From Gemmataceae bacterium (GTDB taxonomy: Bacteria; Planctomycetota; Planctomycetia; Gemmatales; Gemmataceae): 64,000 nucleotides of DNA. Position 1 is the first letter of the stretch; the number at the start of each line of letters is the position of its first letter. Positions 1 to 7,342 of this stretch are shown here, one piece after another. The stretch covers positions 232,085 to 296,084 of the forward strand of contig JALHPZ010000002.1 in NCBI GenBank assembly GCA_022842245.1, given 5' to 3'. The notes beneath the pieces were generated by a model that had not been told where the DNA came from, ran no database searches, and worked only from the letters and a program-made list of their open reading frames with translations. Both the position numbers and the translations under genes were made by a program.

Positions 1-23
1 CGAGTTGGCCGAGTTCTGGAACT

Positions 24-491
24 TCAGTGAGCATGAATCGGCCCTTTGTTCCGAAGCCAACGTGAGACGGCCTTTTCGATTCGTCCGATTGTCTTCGGGG
101 TTGTCGGCAGACACTCGTGTTCCCATAAGCGGATCACGCACCAGCCTGCCAGACGTAATTTCTCGCTCTGGCGCAGGTCTCGCTCCTTGTTCTCGGCGAG
201 CTTGGGAAGCCAATAGGATTGGTTGCTCTTCGGGAACGTGGCGTGCAGCGGACAGCCGTGCCAGAAGCAGCCGTCAATGAAGATCGCGACTTTTGAAGCG
301 ACGAACACGACATCGACCACAACGCCTTCAACCCGGCGATGTAGTCGATAGCGAAGCCCCGATTCATGCAAAGCGGATCGCAATGAGAGTTCGGCGGCGG
401 TGTCCTTCTGTTTGACCCGCTTCATTATGCCCGATCTCGTTAGCGGCACCTTGGCTCTTCGGGTGTTCGATTTTGACAATGAGTTCTCCAA
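24..491 (-). CDS. vsr: Very short patch repair endonuclease (Vsr)
   Basis: A 155-residue protein that matches the Vsr family in length and layout. Vsr nicks 5' of T:G mismatches produced when 5-methylcytosine deaminates. The N-terminal block RSGIMKRVKQKDT (residues 19-31) is the family's opening motif. The candidate catalytic Asp is D60 in VVVDVVF, and the FIDGCFWHGC block (71-80) carries the aromatic, His and Cys residues of the active-site/zinc region. The start codon directly abuts the stop of the upstream cytosine methyltransferase, as expected for a dcm-vsr pair translated in series. Confidence 0.93.
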   Translation of the reverse strand: MENSLSKSNTRRAKVPLTRSGIMKRVKQKDTAAELSLRSALHESGLRYRLHRRVEGVVVDVVFVASKVAIFIDGCFWHGCPLHATFPKSNQSYWLPKLAENKERDLRQSEKLRLAGWCVIRLWEHECLPTTPKTIGRIEKAVSRWLRNKGPIHAH

Positions 492-1607
492 TCAACCGAT
501 AGATTTGGCATGTAGAGCGACATGCTCCATGATTGCCCGACCGAGCGCTTTGGCGAGGCGGGGTGGTACGGCATTGCCGATCATCCTGCTGACCGCACCA
601 CGATTGAGTTTCTTGTCTGGAGGCCAGAATTGGTATGAGCGGGGGAAGCTTTGGAGCAGAGCCGCTTCTCGCAAGGTAATCGAGCGATGCTGTTCGGGAT
701 GCCCGAACCGACCGTTTCCGATGCCGGTGCAAAGCGTTGTCATCGTCGGGGACGGTTTGTCCCACCACATCCTGCCGTAGATAGAGTGGTACGTCTCACC
801 AGATTCCTTCTTGTGACATTCGAGCACGAGTTTTTCCGGCCATTCGCGGCGATTTCCGCCGTCGGGACTTGTAGCCCTGATGCGCTGCAAGTTCAGGTCA
901 GAGAGTCTTGAAGCGACATGGAGCCGATCCTTCGGATGCTCTTCACCGGATTTCAAGGGGGGAAGGTCTCCGATGGTTCCACGAACCGTCTTCCATTTCT
1001 TCTCGCCGCGATAGCGGCCTTCAGGCACTTTCAATTCGCCGAGCTTAGAGGCGAGCAGCACTAGCCGACGGCGGAACTGAGGCACCCCGTATTCCTCGCA
1101 CTTCACGATCTTCCAATCGACATGGTAATCGAGCTTTTCGAGGGTATCGACGAAGTGATCAAAGACTTCCTGACCGCGCTGGGCCAACTCCGGTACGTTT
1201 TCCATCGTCACCAGTTCCGGCTGAATCCGGGTAATGAAGCGGGCAAAGTTCTCAAGCAGATTCCAGCACTGGTGACGGTCGATTGCTTGCGTCAGTTTGG
1301 AGAACGGTTGACAAGGGGCACAGCCTGCGAGGAGGCGATACTTGTCTTTTGCGAACAGTTTCTCGATTGACGAGTAATTCTTGCGTCCAACATCCCAACG
1401 GAAGTATTTCGTGTCTGGGTTGTTGGTCACGAACGCGAATTCGGCGTCTTTGTCGATGTCGATTCCGGCTTCGACCTTGATTCCGGCCTGGAGCAGCCCA
1501 TGCGTCAAGCCTCCGGCACCGCAAAATAAGTCCACCGCGCTGACGGGACTCTCAGCGGTCATTTCGGAAAGCCAGTTTTTCAGTGCCCGACGCGCCACGT
1601 TCGCCAC
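492..1607 (-). CDS. dcm: DNA (cytosine-5) methyltransferase, Dcm type
   Basis: A 371-residue C5-cytosine methyltransferase. Motif I (AVDLFCGAGG, residues 24-33) binds SAM, motif IV (GCAPCQPFS, 95-103) holds the catalytic Cys99, and motif VI is ENVPE (136-140). QFRRRLVLLAS follows as motif VIII, and the C-terminal GNAVPPRLAKALG is motif X. It lies between a small HTH gene (5 bp upstream) and vsr, all on the minus strand. No restriction endonuclease gene is visible nearby, so this looks like an orphan methylase whose mutagenic cost is repaired by Vsr. The target sequence cannot be read from the protein. Confidence 0.95.
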   Translation of the reverse strand: MANVARRALKNWLSEMTAESPVSAVDLFCGAGGLTHGLLQAGIKVEAGIDIDKDAEFAFVTNNPDTKYFRWDVGRKNYSSIEKLFAKDKYRLLAGCAPCQPFSKLTQAIDRHQCWNLLENFARFITRIQPELVTMENVPELAQRGQEVFDHFVDTLEKLDYHVDWKIVKCEEYGVPQFRRRLVLLASKLGELKVPEGRYRGEKKWKTVRGTIGDLPPLKSGEEHPKDRLHVASRLSDLNLQRIRATSPDGGNRREWPEKLVLECHKKESGETYHSIYGRMWWDKPSPTMTTLCTGIGNGRFGHPEQHRSITLREAALLQSFPRSYQFWPPDKKLNRGAVSRMIGNAVPPRLAKALGRAIMEHVALHAKSIG

Positions 1608-1612
1608 TCCTC

Positions 1613-1822
1613 CTATCGCTCTTTGTCGGTAGTTTCTTGTTGATCATCAGCACCGCAACCGCCTCGTACCCAATCGTCGATTTCGCTCAGGCGAAAACGC
1701 CAACTACGACCGAGCCGATGTGCAGGCAAGCTCTTGGCGTTCATCCAGCGATAGACGGTATCCCTGGTAACGCGGAGGTGGGCTGCTACGTCATCGACGG
1801 TGACCCAGCGCTCGCTTTCCAT
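1613..1822 (-). CDS. Small excisionase-type helix-turn-helix protein
   Basis: A 69-residue protein with the MerR-like HTH_17/excisionase fold: WVTVDDVAAHLRVTRDTVYRW is the HTH and LGRSWRFRLSEIDDWV the wing. Relatives bind DNA as excisionases or small regulators. It is the first gene of the HTH-dcm-vsr unit, only 5 bp from the methylase, so it may control methylase expression. A role as recombination directionality factor for the integrase at 2491-3753 is an alternative. The short acidic C-terminal tail carries no recognisable domain. Confidence 0.8.
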   Translation of the reverse strand: MESERWVTVDDVAAHLRVTRDTVYRWMNAKSLPAHRLGRSWRFRLSEIDDWVRGGCGADDQQETTDKER

Positions 1823-2490
1823 CCTGCACCTTGAACCCTTGAAACAGCCATTCTTGTCGTTTCAAGTAGTTTAGGATCGTTTGGACTCTTTCGTCTATTG
1901 GAATCGCTGGCCAGAACGGTATTTGGCGGGAAACGCCCAAAAGTGGCGGAAATAAGGTGGGGATTTGCCAAGCGGTTCAGTCTTGCGACGATATCAAGAC
2001 CCGGCCCGGCTTGTCTGCTCAAGCACTGGTTCGCGGTGTCAGCCGAGGCGGCGAAGACCGACAATCCTGAACGAACCACGCCGTTTCACGAGGAAGGTCG
2101 TTCCCACGGAAGTGACGATCCTTTTCCGCCAGAATTCCGCCAACGCTGGCCCTGCGGCTGCCCTATGCCTAGAATATGAATGCCACATGGAAATGGCGGA
2201 AGTCCCTATTCATCAAGAGGTTCCTGCGAAACGTCCCTGATAGTACCCTGCAACTCCAATGAGCCGAAACTAGGTGCAGCGACTGGTTCATTTCGGCAGG
2301 TTGCGGAACCGCCTCTGGTCCGAGCAGTATACCAGAGAATCGGTTACGGCGAATCGACCGTTCTCCGTCGCTCGTGCCCGCTGCTTTCGGGAGGGCAGAT
2401 GGAGGGCAATCGTGAGGTTGCGTTGGAGTTACGTCGGTGGGCGCGGACGCACCCCTCGGCGAGACTTCAGGCGTCCTCGCGGAGTCCCCC
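1823..2490. other. Intergenic region between dcm unit and integrase
   Basis: About 670 bp between the divergently transcribed HTH-dcm-vsr unit and the integrase gene. No reading frame here resembles a known protein and no RNA gene was recognised. It must hold the promoters of both units. An integrase-proximal attachment site would be expected in this kind of place, but no core could be identified without the other end. Confidence 0.5.
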
Positions 2491-3753
2491 ATGGCCTGGC
2501 TCGAACGACACCCGACCTCCGGTCACTTCCACCTGTGCTTCCGTTGGAACGGCAAGCGGAAGCGCCGCTCCCTCTCGACCGACGACACCAAAGCCGCCGA
2601 GGCCATCCGCCTCCGGTTCGAGGAGAACGTCGCCCTGCTCGAACGCGGCCGGCTGGAACTGCCGCCCGCCGCCGACATCATGACGTTCCTGCTGTCCGAC
2701 GGCAAGCTGACGGCCTCCCCGAAGGTGGCCGTCGTCGAACACAAATCGCTCCGGGTCGTCGGCGACCTCTATCTCGCCGCCCTCGGCAACGGGTCGGTCG
2801 AAGCCAACTCGCTCGAAAACCTCGCCATGCACCTGAACCACTTCTGTCGCAAGTTCGGCGACGGCTTCGTGCTCCAGGACCTCACGACGAGCCAACTCCA
2901 GGACTACCTGAACACGCGGGTCCGGCGGAAGGGCAAGTCGTCGGTGCCGCTCAGCACGGTAACGCTGCGGAAGGAAGTCGCCACGCTCCGGGCCTGCTTC
3001 AACTGGGCCGAGCAGACAGGTCTTCTCACGGGCCGGTTCCCGAACCGCGGCCTCCGCTTCCCGAAGGGGGAGGACAAGCGGCCGTTCATGACCTGGGAGG
3101 ACATCGAACGCCGCGTCGGCCGGGGCGGGCTGACACCGCACGAGACGAAGCGGTTCTGGGACTCGTTGTTCCTCGACCTCCACCAGATCGACGAGTTCCT
3201 CGTCTATGTGAAGTCGCACGCCTCGCGGCCGTGGGTCTACCCGATGTGCGTCGCCGCCGCCCACACCGGGGCGCGGCGGAGCGAACTCGCCCGGCTGCAC
3301 ATCGACGACATCGACTTCCAGGACAAGACGGTCCTCGTTCACGAACGCAAGCGGGTGAGGGGCCAACTCACGACCCGCCGCGTGCCGCTCACCCCCGTCC
3401 TCGAACAGGTGTTGCTCCAGTGGATTCAGAAGGACCATCCCGGCGGGTCCGTCCTCTTCTGTCACAAAGAGAAAGCCGGCCATCAACCGGCGGAGGGCGA
3501 GACCACCATCCCGATCACGGTGGACGACGCCGGCTGGCACTTCGTCCTGACGGTTCGGGGGTCGAAGTGGGCGGTGTTGCGGGGCTGGCACGTCCTCCGC
3601 CATTCGTTCGCGTCGAACCTGGCGGCAAAGGGCGTGGACCAGCGGTTCATCGACGAGTTCCTCGGGCACCAGACCGAAGCCCAACGCCGCCGCTACCGGC
3701 ACCTGTTCCCGCACCAGCAACGACAGGTTCTCTGCCAGGTGTTCGGCGGTTGA
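2491..3753 (+). CDS. Tyrosine recombinase / phage-type integrase
   Basis: A 420-residue site-specific tyrosine recombinase. The N-terminal arm-binding part starts MAWLERHPTSGHFHLCF, a common opening of planctomycete integrases, which is why the internal ATG is preferred over an in-frame start 54 bp upstream. A SAM-like core-binding domain covers roughly residues 75-190. The catalytic set is visible: R262 in HTGARRSEL, H367/R370 in HVLRHSF, H393 in LGHQ and Tyr402 in RRRYRH. It is probably active in integrating or resolving this element. Two small genes (unknown 90-aa protein and kptA) follow on the same strand. Confidence 0.92.
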   Translation: MAWLERHPTSGHFHLCFRWNGKRKRRSLSTDDTKAAEAIRLRFEENVALLERGRLELPPAADIMTFLLSDGKLTASPKVAVVEHKSLRVVGDLYLAALGNGSVEANSLENLAMHLNHFCRKFGDGFVLQDLTTSQLQDYLNTRVRRKGKSSVPLSTVTLRKEVATLRACFNWAEQTGLLTGRFPNRGLRFPKGEDKRPFMTWEDIERRVGRGGLTPHETKRFWDSLFLDLHQIDEFLVYVKSHASRPWVYPMCVAAAHTGARRSELARLHIDDIDFQDKTVLVHERKRVRGQLTTRRVPLTPVLEQVLLQWIQKDHPGGSVLFCHKEKAGHQPAEGETTIPITVDDAGWHFVLTVRGSKWAVLRGWHVLRHSFASNLAAKGVDQRFIDEFLGHQTEAQRRRYRHLFPHQQRQVLCQVFGG

Positions 3754-3785
3754 ATACTGGCGGTGATCCGTGGTAGGGAAGAAGA

Positions 3786-4058
3786 ATGCTGAAAGCCTAC
3801 GTCGGTGTCGCCTCCCAACACGGTCTCGCCATCCTCCAACCGGAACGGGACGACACGTTGTGCCTCGTCGAACGGTGTGTCCGGACCGGCGGGTGGCACG
3901 TCGGCTTCTGGGCCGTCCTCGGCGACGCGGAAGCCGACTCGGTCCAGACCCTGTTCCAGAACGGCTACCGGCGGGAAGCCCTCGTCATGCTGGACCGGTG
4001 TGCGAAGGATATGGGCCGCATTCTCCCGTGCGACCAACAACACTCTACACTCCACTGA
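3786..4058 (+). CDS. Conserved-looking hypothetical protein (90 aa)
   Basis: A 90-residue soluble protein with no recognised domain. It begins MLKAYVGVASQHGLAILQPE and reads as a compact alpha/beta protein (strands around residues 3-18 and 38-45, helices around 48-58 and 62-75). It lies 32 bp after the integrase stop and 10 bp before kptA, so the three may be co-transcribed. Codon use matches its neighbours, which supports a real gene. Function unknown. Confidence 0.6.
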   Translation: MLKAYVGVASQHGLAILQPERDDTLCLVERCVRTGGWHVGFWAVLGDAEADSVQTLFQNGYRREALVMLDRCAKDMGRILPCDQQHSTLH

Positions 4059-4068
4059 CCCGCCGCGG

Positions 4069-4632
4069 ATGACGACCATGAGCGAAGAACCCGAACCGCA
4101 ACGGCTCGTCCGCGTGCTGGCGTTCGCGTTGCGGCACCACCCTCTCCGGTTCGGCGTCGGGCTGGACGACGACGGGTTCGCCGACCTGGACGAACTCGTC
4201 GTCGGCATCCGTTTCAGCCACTACGACTGGGCCACGCTCGACCGGACGCAGGTTGAGGCCGCGATTCGCGGCACCGACCCCGGACGGTTCGAGGTTCGGG
4301 ACGGACTGGTCCGCGCCCGCTACGGCCACAGTGTCGCGCTCGGTTCGCCGGGGGAGTTGCAAACGCCGCCGGATGTCCTCTTGCACGGCACGTCGGCCGA
4401 CGCCGCGGCGACGGTTCTGGCGACCGGCCTCCGGCCGATGAACCGGGCGTTCGTTCACCTCACGTCGAACCCGGAGTACGCGGCCCAGGTCGTGGCGGCG
4501 AAGGGCGGGGGAATCGTGCTCCGCGTCCGGGCCAAAGAAGCGGCCGACGTGGGAATCGAATTCTTCCAGGCCAACTCGCACGTCTGGCTCGCCCGGGAGG
4601 TGCCGCCTCCATTTCTGCGGATCGCCGCGTAG
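4069..4632 (+). CDS. kptA: RNA 2'-phosphotransferase, Tpt1/KptA family
   Basis: A 187-residue KptA homologue. The family uses NAD+ to remove a 2'-phosphate from RNA, releasing ADP-ribose 1'',2''-cyclic phosphate. The N-terminal winged-helix part shows LRHHP and DDDGFADLDELV. The catalytic part shows FEVRDGLVRARYGHS, the LLHGTS motif, GLRPMNRAFVHLTS and a terminal FFQANSHVWLAREVPP. The start is the ATG 10 bp after the preceding stop; a second ATG follows at 4078. Bacteria lack the splicing pathway that makes this substrate in yeast, so its role here is unclear; RNA repair or ADP-ribosyl chemistry is possible. Confidence 0.88.
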   Translation: MTTMSEEPEPQRLVRVLAFALRHHPLRFGVGLDDDGFADLDELVVGIRFSHYDWATLDRTQVEAAIRGTDPGRFEVRDGLVRARYGHSVALGSPGELQTPPDVLLHGTSADAAATVLATGLRPMNRAFVHLTSNPEYAAQVVAAKGGGIVLRVRAKEAADVGIEFFQANSHVWLAREVPPPFLRIAA

Positions 4633-4812
4633 TCGTTGACGTCGAACTTCGTCAGAGTGCCTGCCAACCGCCGGTGGAAGTAGTGCTCGTCACCCGGACC
4701 GGGGCCAAGACGTGCGAGCCGCGGCAAGTAAGGACTTGATCGATCAGCCCACGAACGGTGCCTTCCACGCCCGAAGGTGCGGAAGGCATTGTGGGTCGTT
4801 AACGGGAGAGCC

Positions 4813-5196
4813 TTACTTCTTCTTGGCCTTGTTGAGCGGGCAGCAGTTCGAGCAGCCCAACTCCTCCCCGGTGATCGGGCAGATGAATGGCTTGGCCTCG
4901 TCCTTCTTCGCCTCGGCCTTGACCTCGGCCTTCGCCCCGTTCAGCGGGCAGCACTTCTCACACGGCAGTTGCTCGCCGGTGACGGGGCAGGTGAACCCCT
5001 CAGCCTTCTGCTCGACCGGCTGCGTCTGCTGAATCGTCGCCCCGTTCAGGGGGCAGCACTTAGAGCAGGGCAGTTCCTCCCCGGTGATCGGGCAGGTGAA
5101 CGGCCGGGCCTGCGACGTGTTGGCATACGCCAGACCCCCGGCGACCGCCACGGGGAGGCCCAGCAGGGCCACCCACAACCAGTTCCTACGGTTCAT
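4813..5196 (-). CDS. Exported protein with three CPxTGE-CCPLN metal-binding-like repeats
   Basis: A 127-residue protein with an N-terminal signal (MNRRNWLWVALLGLPVAVAG, cleavage near ANTSQA). After it come three near-identical units starting at C35, C70 and C106, about 35 residues apart. Each unit reads CP(I/V)TGE(E/Q)L, then C, then a CxxCCPLN-like cluster, giving four Cys per unit and twelve in all. Lys/Glu/Gln-rich linkers separate them. The unit resembles the CPxSGE knuckles of heavy-metal-binding lipoproteins elsewhere in this window. Role inferred: periplasmic binding of a soft metal. It ends a csoR-merC-thioredoxin unit. The ATG at 5196 was chosen because it begins the signal peptide. 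Confidence 0.78.
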   Translation of the reverse strand: MNRRNWLWVALLGLPVAVAGGLAYANTSQARPFTCPITGEELPCSKCCPLNGATIQQTQPVEQKAEGFTCPVTGEQLPCEKCCPLNGAKAEVKAEAKKDEAKPFICPITGEELGCSNCCPLNKAKKK

Positions 5197-5251
5197 CAGA
5201 AGCTCCTCCATCGTGACACTGGAATCAGACACCACCGCCATCACGCTCGGC

Positions 5252-5515
5252 TCAGGTGGTCCCCAGCCCCGCCGCCCGGAGCGTGGTTTCATCCGGGCCA
5301 CGCCCGGTGCAGCAGTCGGCCAACGTGCCGTCGATCACGACGGCGGGCACCGACCGGACGCCGAGGCTCTTGGCCCGGCTCGAAATGTTCGGGTCGTTCA
5401 TGTCCAGCACGCTGACCTCGCACGACGGGCAGGCCACCTGCTGAACCAGAGCGACCACGTCCTGACAGGCCGGGCAACCGGCGCTGAAGACTTCGACCTT
5501 ACGCTTCGTCGCCAT
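5252..5515 (-). CDS. Small thioredoxin-fold protein
   Basis: An 87-residue thioredoxin/glutaredoxin-like protein with an active-site CPAC (C14, C17) after the first strand KVEVFSAG, and the cis-Pro SVPAVVIDG near residue 65. Two further pairs, ACPSC and DCC, make it unusually Cys-rich. The start at 5515 follows an AAGGGGG ribosome-binding site and overlaps the end of the merC-like gene by 17 bp. No signal peptide is present, so it probably works in the cytosol, for example accepting or reducing thiol-bound metal delivered by the MerC-like protein. This function is inferred from position. Confidence 0.8.
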   Translation of the reverse strand: MATKRKVEVFSAGCPACQDVVALVQQVACPSCEVSVLDMNDPNISSRAKSLGVRSVPAVVIDGTLADCCTGRGPDETTLRAAGLGTT

Positions 5516-5948
5516 GACGAACCCCCTTGATGTCAGTCCCAAGTTGTAAAAGCGTCTCCGAAGGAACTGCCCTTCGGATCGGCCACGAGTTCCATACGGA
5601 CACACCGACCAGCGCGGCGATGCCCCCGTAGACCACGGTGTTCGAGATCGGGGTGTTCGGCTCCATCAAGAACTTCCCGATCATCAGCACCACCGCCACC
5701 ACGACGCCAACGGCGAAGGGGCCGAACCCCCGCCGCCGCTCGGCCCGGTAGCCGAGAGCGGCCACGGCGAGAACGAGGCTGACCACCATCAACGGCAACA
5801 GGATCGCCGTCTTCAGCAAGAACCCCAAACCCACCGAACTGATGAGGCCCGCATAGGCCGGGAGCGTGCAGGGACAGGTGAGCCGGGGGAGCAGGGCCAC
5901 GCCGATCGCCGGGACCGTCGCCAGCCACGATCGCTTGGGGTTGTCCAC
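5499..5948 (-). CDS. MerC-like inner-membrane transporter
   Basis: A 149-residue membrane protein with four hydrophobic segments (about residues 11-20/28-38, 42-60, 74-92 and 105-125). The first carries a CPC pair (C25, C27), followed by SSVGLGFL and, near the end, YGGIAALVGVSVW; this spacing resembles MerC, which takes Hg(II) into the cytosol. The start is a GTG at 5946-5948, decided by AGGAGG six bases upstream. It lies 14 bp downstream of the csoR-like gene. No mercuric reductase is present, so the substrate is not certain; copper or another thiophilic metal is possible. Confidence 0.72.
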   Translation of the reverse strand: MDNPKRSWLATVPAIGVALLPRLTCPCTLPAYAGLISSVGLGFLLKTAILLPLMVVSLVLAVAALGYRAERRRGFGPFAVGVVVAVVLMIGKFLMEPNTPISNTVVYGGIAALVGVSVWNSWPIRRAVPSETLLQLGTDIKGVRHGDEA

Positions 5949-5962
5949 CAGGTTCCTCCTGC

Positions 5963-6259
5963 TCACTTCACGAACTTGTAGATGGCGTCCATGAGTTCGT
6001 CGTACACGCCATCCTCGCCCGACCGGATGGCGTCGGTCGCACACCGCTCCAGGTAGTTCCGCAGGACCGTCTTGGTCACGCCCTTCATCGCCGCCTGGAC
6101 GCTGGCGAGTTGCTGAAGGACTTCGAGGCAGGGCCGCTGGGCCTCCACCATCTTGGCGACCCCCTTCACCTGCCCCTCGATCCGAGCGAGGCGGGCGAGC
6201 ATGTCTTTGTTCAACTCCTCGGCGTAGATCGGCAGGCTGGTCGCCTTGTTGTCCGTCAT
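5963..6259 (-). CDS. CsoR/FrmR-family repressor with Cys-Tyr-Cys sensor site
   Basis: A 98-residue all-helical repressor of the CsoR/RcnR/FrmR family, with the DNA-contacting R-x-x-R-I-x-GQV-x-G segment (R23-G33). The family's metal ligands map to C44, residue 69 and C73. Residue 69 is Tyr instead of the His used by Cu(I)-sensing CsoR, while both Cys are kept. A His-less pair suggests sensing of something other than Cu(I), for example persulfide as in CstR, or mercury. It opens the unit with the MerC-like, thioredoxin-like and CPxTGE genes. Its ribosome-binding site AGGAGAGG and a GC-tract operator lie just upstream. Confidence 0.88.
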   Translation of the reverse strand: MTDNKATSLPIYAEELNKDMLARLARIEGQVKGVAKMVEAQRPCLEVLQQLASVQAAMKGVTKTVLRNYLERCATDAIRSGEDGVYDELMDAIYKFVK

Positions 6260-6274
6260 GGGCCTCTCCTACTG

Positions 6275-6296
6275 GTACTCCCTACCCCTATAGTAA
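6275..6296 (-). promoter_or_regulatory. Probable CsoR-family operator and -10 region
   Basis: On the minus strand a TACTAT -10-like hexamer (plus 6290-6295) is followed at once by GGGGTAGGG, flanked by TA steps. G-tracts between TA steps are typical of CsoR/FrmR operators. The position, 16-37 bp upstream of the repressor start, fits autoregulation of the csoR-merC-thioredoxin unit. Confidence 0.5.
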
Positions 6297-6858
6297 CACC
6301 CGATATGCGGAAGTCAAGCGAATGAAGCTCGCAAGGCGTTCGGAAGGGTCACGGAAACGCACGATCCCCTCCGGAGCGGGGTTTCCACTGCAAGCTCCGC
6401 CGGCTCATCACCCTCGACCTGACATCGGGCGAGTTCGAGGCGGCCTTCAAAGGGCAGACGGAACTCTCCCTCCGGTGGTTTGACGAGCCCGAGTGGGAAC
6501 CGGGCGAGGAGTCACCCGCTGGTGATGACCCTGTGCGAGTCGGCAGGCGAGCAACAGGTGGAGTTGCTGCTCCTCGGGACGGGTGGTGTCGTATCTGACC
6601 GAATTGGCCCTCGAACAGAAGCCCCGGGCCGCGACCGCGTGTGCCTGCAACCGACTGACGGAGGGGAATCCGTGGTGCCGATGTTCCGAACCCTTACCGC
6701 GTGAGGCCGTCGGGCGGGCGGAGGTGAGTCGGATCATCGTTTTGCAGGAACCTGCGGTTCCCGCACCTTCCCTTCCGGACGGACCGAGACGGCGAGAGGC
6801 CGGTGGCGCGTGAACCTCCACCGGCCAAATCCTCACATTCGTTGTCAGGCCGCAGCCG
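6297..6858. other. Gene-poor stretch with a possible decayed coding fragment
   Basis: About 560 bp without a credible complete gene. On the plus strand, 6383-6600 reads in one frame as a protein-like segment (KLRRLITLDLTSGEFEAAF, then LSLRWFDEPEWEPGE) that has no start and ends in a stop, so it may be a remnant of an interrupted gene. Nothing else was recognised. Confidence 0.3.
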
Positions 6859-7182
6859 TCACTCGCCGTCGTGCCGGGCGAGGGCACGGAGGGCGTCGGC
6901 GAGTTCGGCCTCCGTCAGCGTCCAGCCGTGGCCCGGAAGCCGGCCGACCACGCGGAACTTGAGCCGCTGATAGACGCCGAGGGCCGCCTCGTCGTCCCCC
7001 AACACGTCGGCCGCGAGGGCGAGGGCGAGTTGCGCCGGCCCGCTCCCCCCGTAGCCCCAATCGAACCCGGTGGGCGAGTGGGTGCGGAGGTCGAACCGCG
7101 GGTCGAGGCCGCGGCCGGCGTCGCCGTCCGAGACGACGACCGCGCAGCCGTCCTCCGTCCGGTGCCCGGTATACGTCTTCAT
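6859..7182 (-). CDS. DUF6166-like protein
   Basis: A 107-residue protein matching the DUF6166 pattern: MKTYTGHR at the start, then DLRTHSPTGFDWGYGGSGPAQLALALAADVLGDDEAAL and YQRLKFRVVGRLPGHGWTLTEAEL. The family is small, of unknown function, and typical of plasmids and integrated elements. The GYGGSGPAQLALAL block is its signature. It lies alone, 160 bp downstream of the DUF932 gene on the same strand. Confidence 0.85.
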   Translation of the reverse strand: MKTYTGHRTEDGCAVVVSDGDAGRGLDPRFDLRTHSPTGFDWGYGGSGPAQLALALAADVLGDDEAALGVYQRLKFRVVGRLPGHGWTLTEAELADALRALARHDGE

Positions 7183-7342
7183 CGTGATGTCCTCGGGAAG
7201 TAATCTGGAATCGCCGCGGCAGAGGGCTACGGCACCAGAGTCGAAAGGGTCAAGGGCGAGAGGGCGGTGGTGCAGGGACCAACCTCTCGCGTCTCCGGAG
7301 CGGCCTGACCGTGAGCGGTCCGCCGCCGTCCAGCATCGTTCG

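Noticed and set aside
24..1822. Complete restriction-modification system
   Set aside because: Vsr is a mismatch-repair enzyme and no restriction endonuclease gene adjoins the methylase.
5252..6259. Classical mercury resistance operon
   Set aside because: Only a MerC-like protein is present; no MerA, MerB, MerP or MerT was found in the window.
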